A DNA stretch of 5,928 bases, from assembly GCA_003445095.1 (NCBI GenBank), contig DLVS01000060.1:1-5928 (forward strand), written 5' to 3'. Shown one piece after another: positions 5,907 to 5,928 of this stretch (within the stretch, counting starts at the first letter, position 1; every line of letters begins with the position of its first letter). The position numbers and the translations under genes are program-made. The notes under the pieces were generated by a model, which searched no databases, was not told the origin of the DNA, and saw nothing but the letters and a program-made list of their open reading frames with translations. The stretch is from Verrucomicrobiales bacterium (GTDB taxonomy: Bacteria; Verrucomicrobiota; Verrucomicrobiia; Limisphaerales; UBA9464).

Positions 5907-5928
5907 GCGCTGGCGTAAGGATTATCCA

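Larger units (their letters stand above)
5552..5928. other. Upstream region without an intact gene: debris of cas3 and other genes
   Basis: No complete gene fits here. Two short minus-strand frames exist, 5906-5751 (51 residues) and 5833-5600 (77 residues), but both are made of pieces resembling other genes in mixed frames. The end of the second frame reads MNFAEHITAIEAAERQD from 5653, with no recognisable family. The leader of cas3 copy B (5552-5600) shows no convincing promoter, Shine-Dalgarno or terminator. Confidence 0.6.

Overview
The window holds part of a CRISPR-Cas operon of the Cas3/Csx17 kind (type I-U, now called I-G). All recognisable genes are on the minus strand, so transcription runs from high to low coordinates. 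The DNA is GC-rich and the genes are packed with 4-base stop/start overlaps. The sequence does not fix the taxon; a GC-rich Gram-negative such as a verrucomicrobial or related lineage would fit, but that is a guess. No CRISPR array, adaptation gene (cas1, cas2, cas4), tRNA, rRNA or insertion sequence is visible.

Layout in transcription order. (1) 5928-5552: no intact gene, only debris. It has a Cas3-like start at 5906, an internal Cas3 piece (GTQEMLL...LNRG) directly behind it, and a short stretch resembling an ORF6N domain. (2) 5551-3656: cas3 copy B, a 631-residue helicase with all main helicase motifs but no HD nuclease domain; its end is altered by an apparent 1-base frameshift. (3) 3659-2490: a DUF1016/YhcG-family PD-(D/E)XK nuclease, overlapping copy B by ATGA. 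(4) 2493-2209: the first part of a csx17-like gene, overlapping the nuclease by ATGA and cut off after about 95 codons. (5) 2198 to below 1: cas3 copy A, open past the window edge, with helicase motifs and a C-terminal HD motif (WHDIGK).

Copies A and B are nearly the same over the first ~230 residues (83 of 87 bases identical in one stretch counted by hand) and then diverge abruptly just after the DETQLMG motif. Each contains the same two in-frame tracts of degenerate 7-base repeats. With the debris at the right end, there are three cas3 beginnings in under 6 kb, all in one direction, as if the head of the operon had been duplicated and trimmed repeatedly.

The most interesting point is the middle unit. 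Copy B keeps its helicase but has lost the HD nuclease, and a PD-(D/E)XK nuclease gene with its visible catalytic residues sits exactly where the missing part should be. The cas3 sequence beyond the frameshift lies in the reading frame of that nuclease with no stop between them. The unit is either a Cas3 whose nuclease was exchanged for another fold, or a nuclease gene that landed in a decaying duplicate. The sequence alone does not decide.
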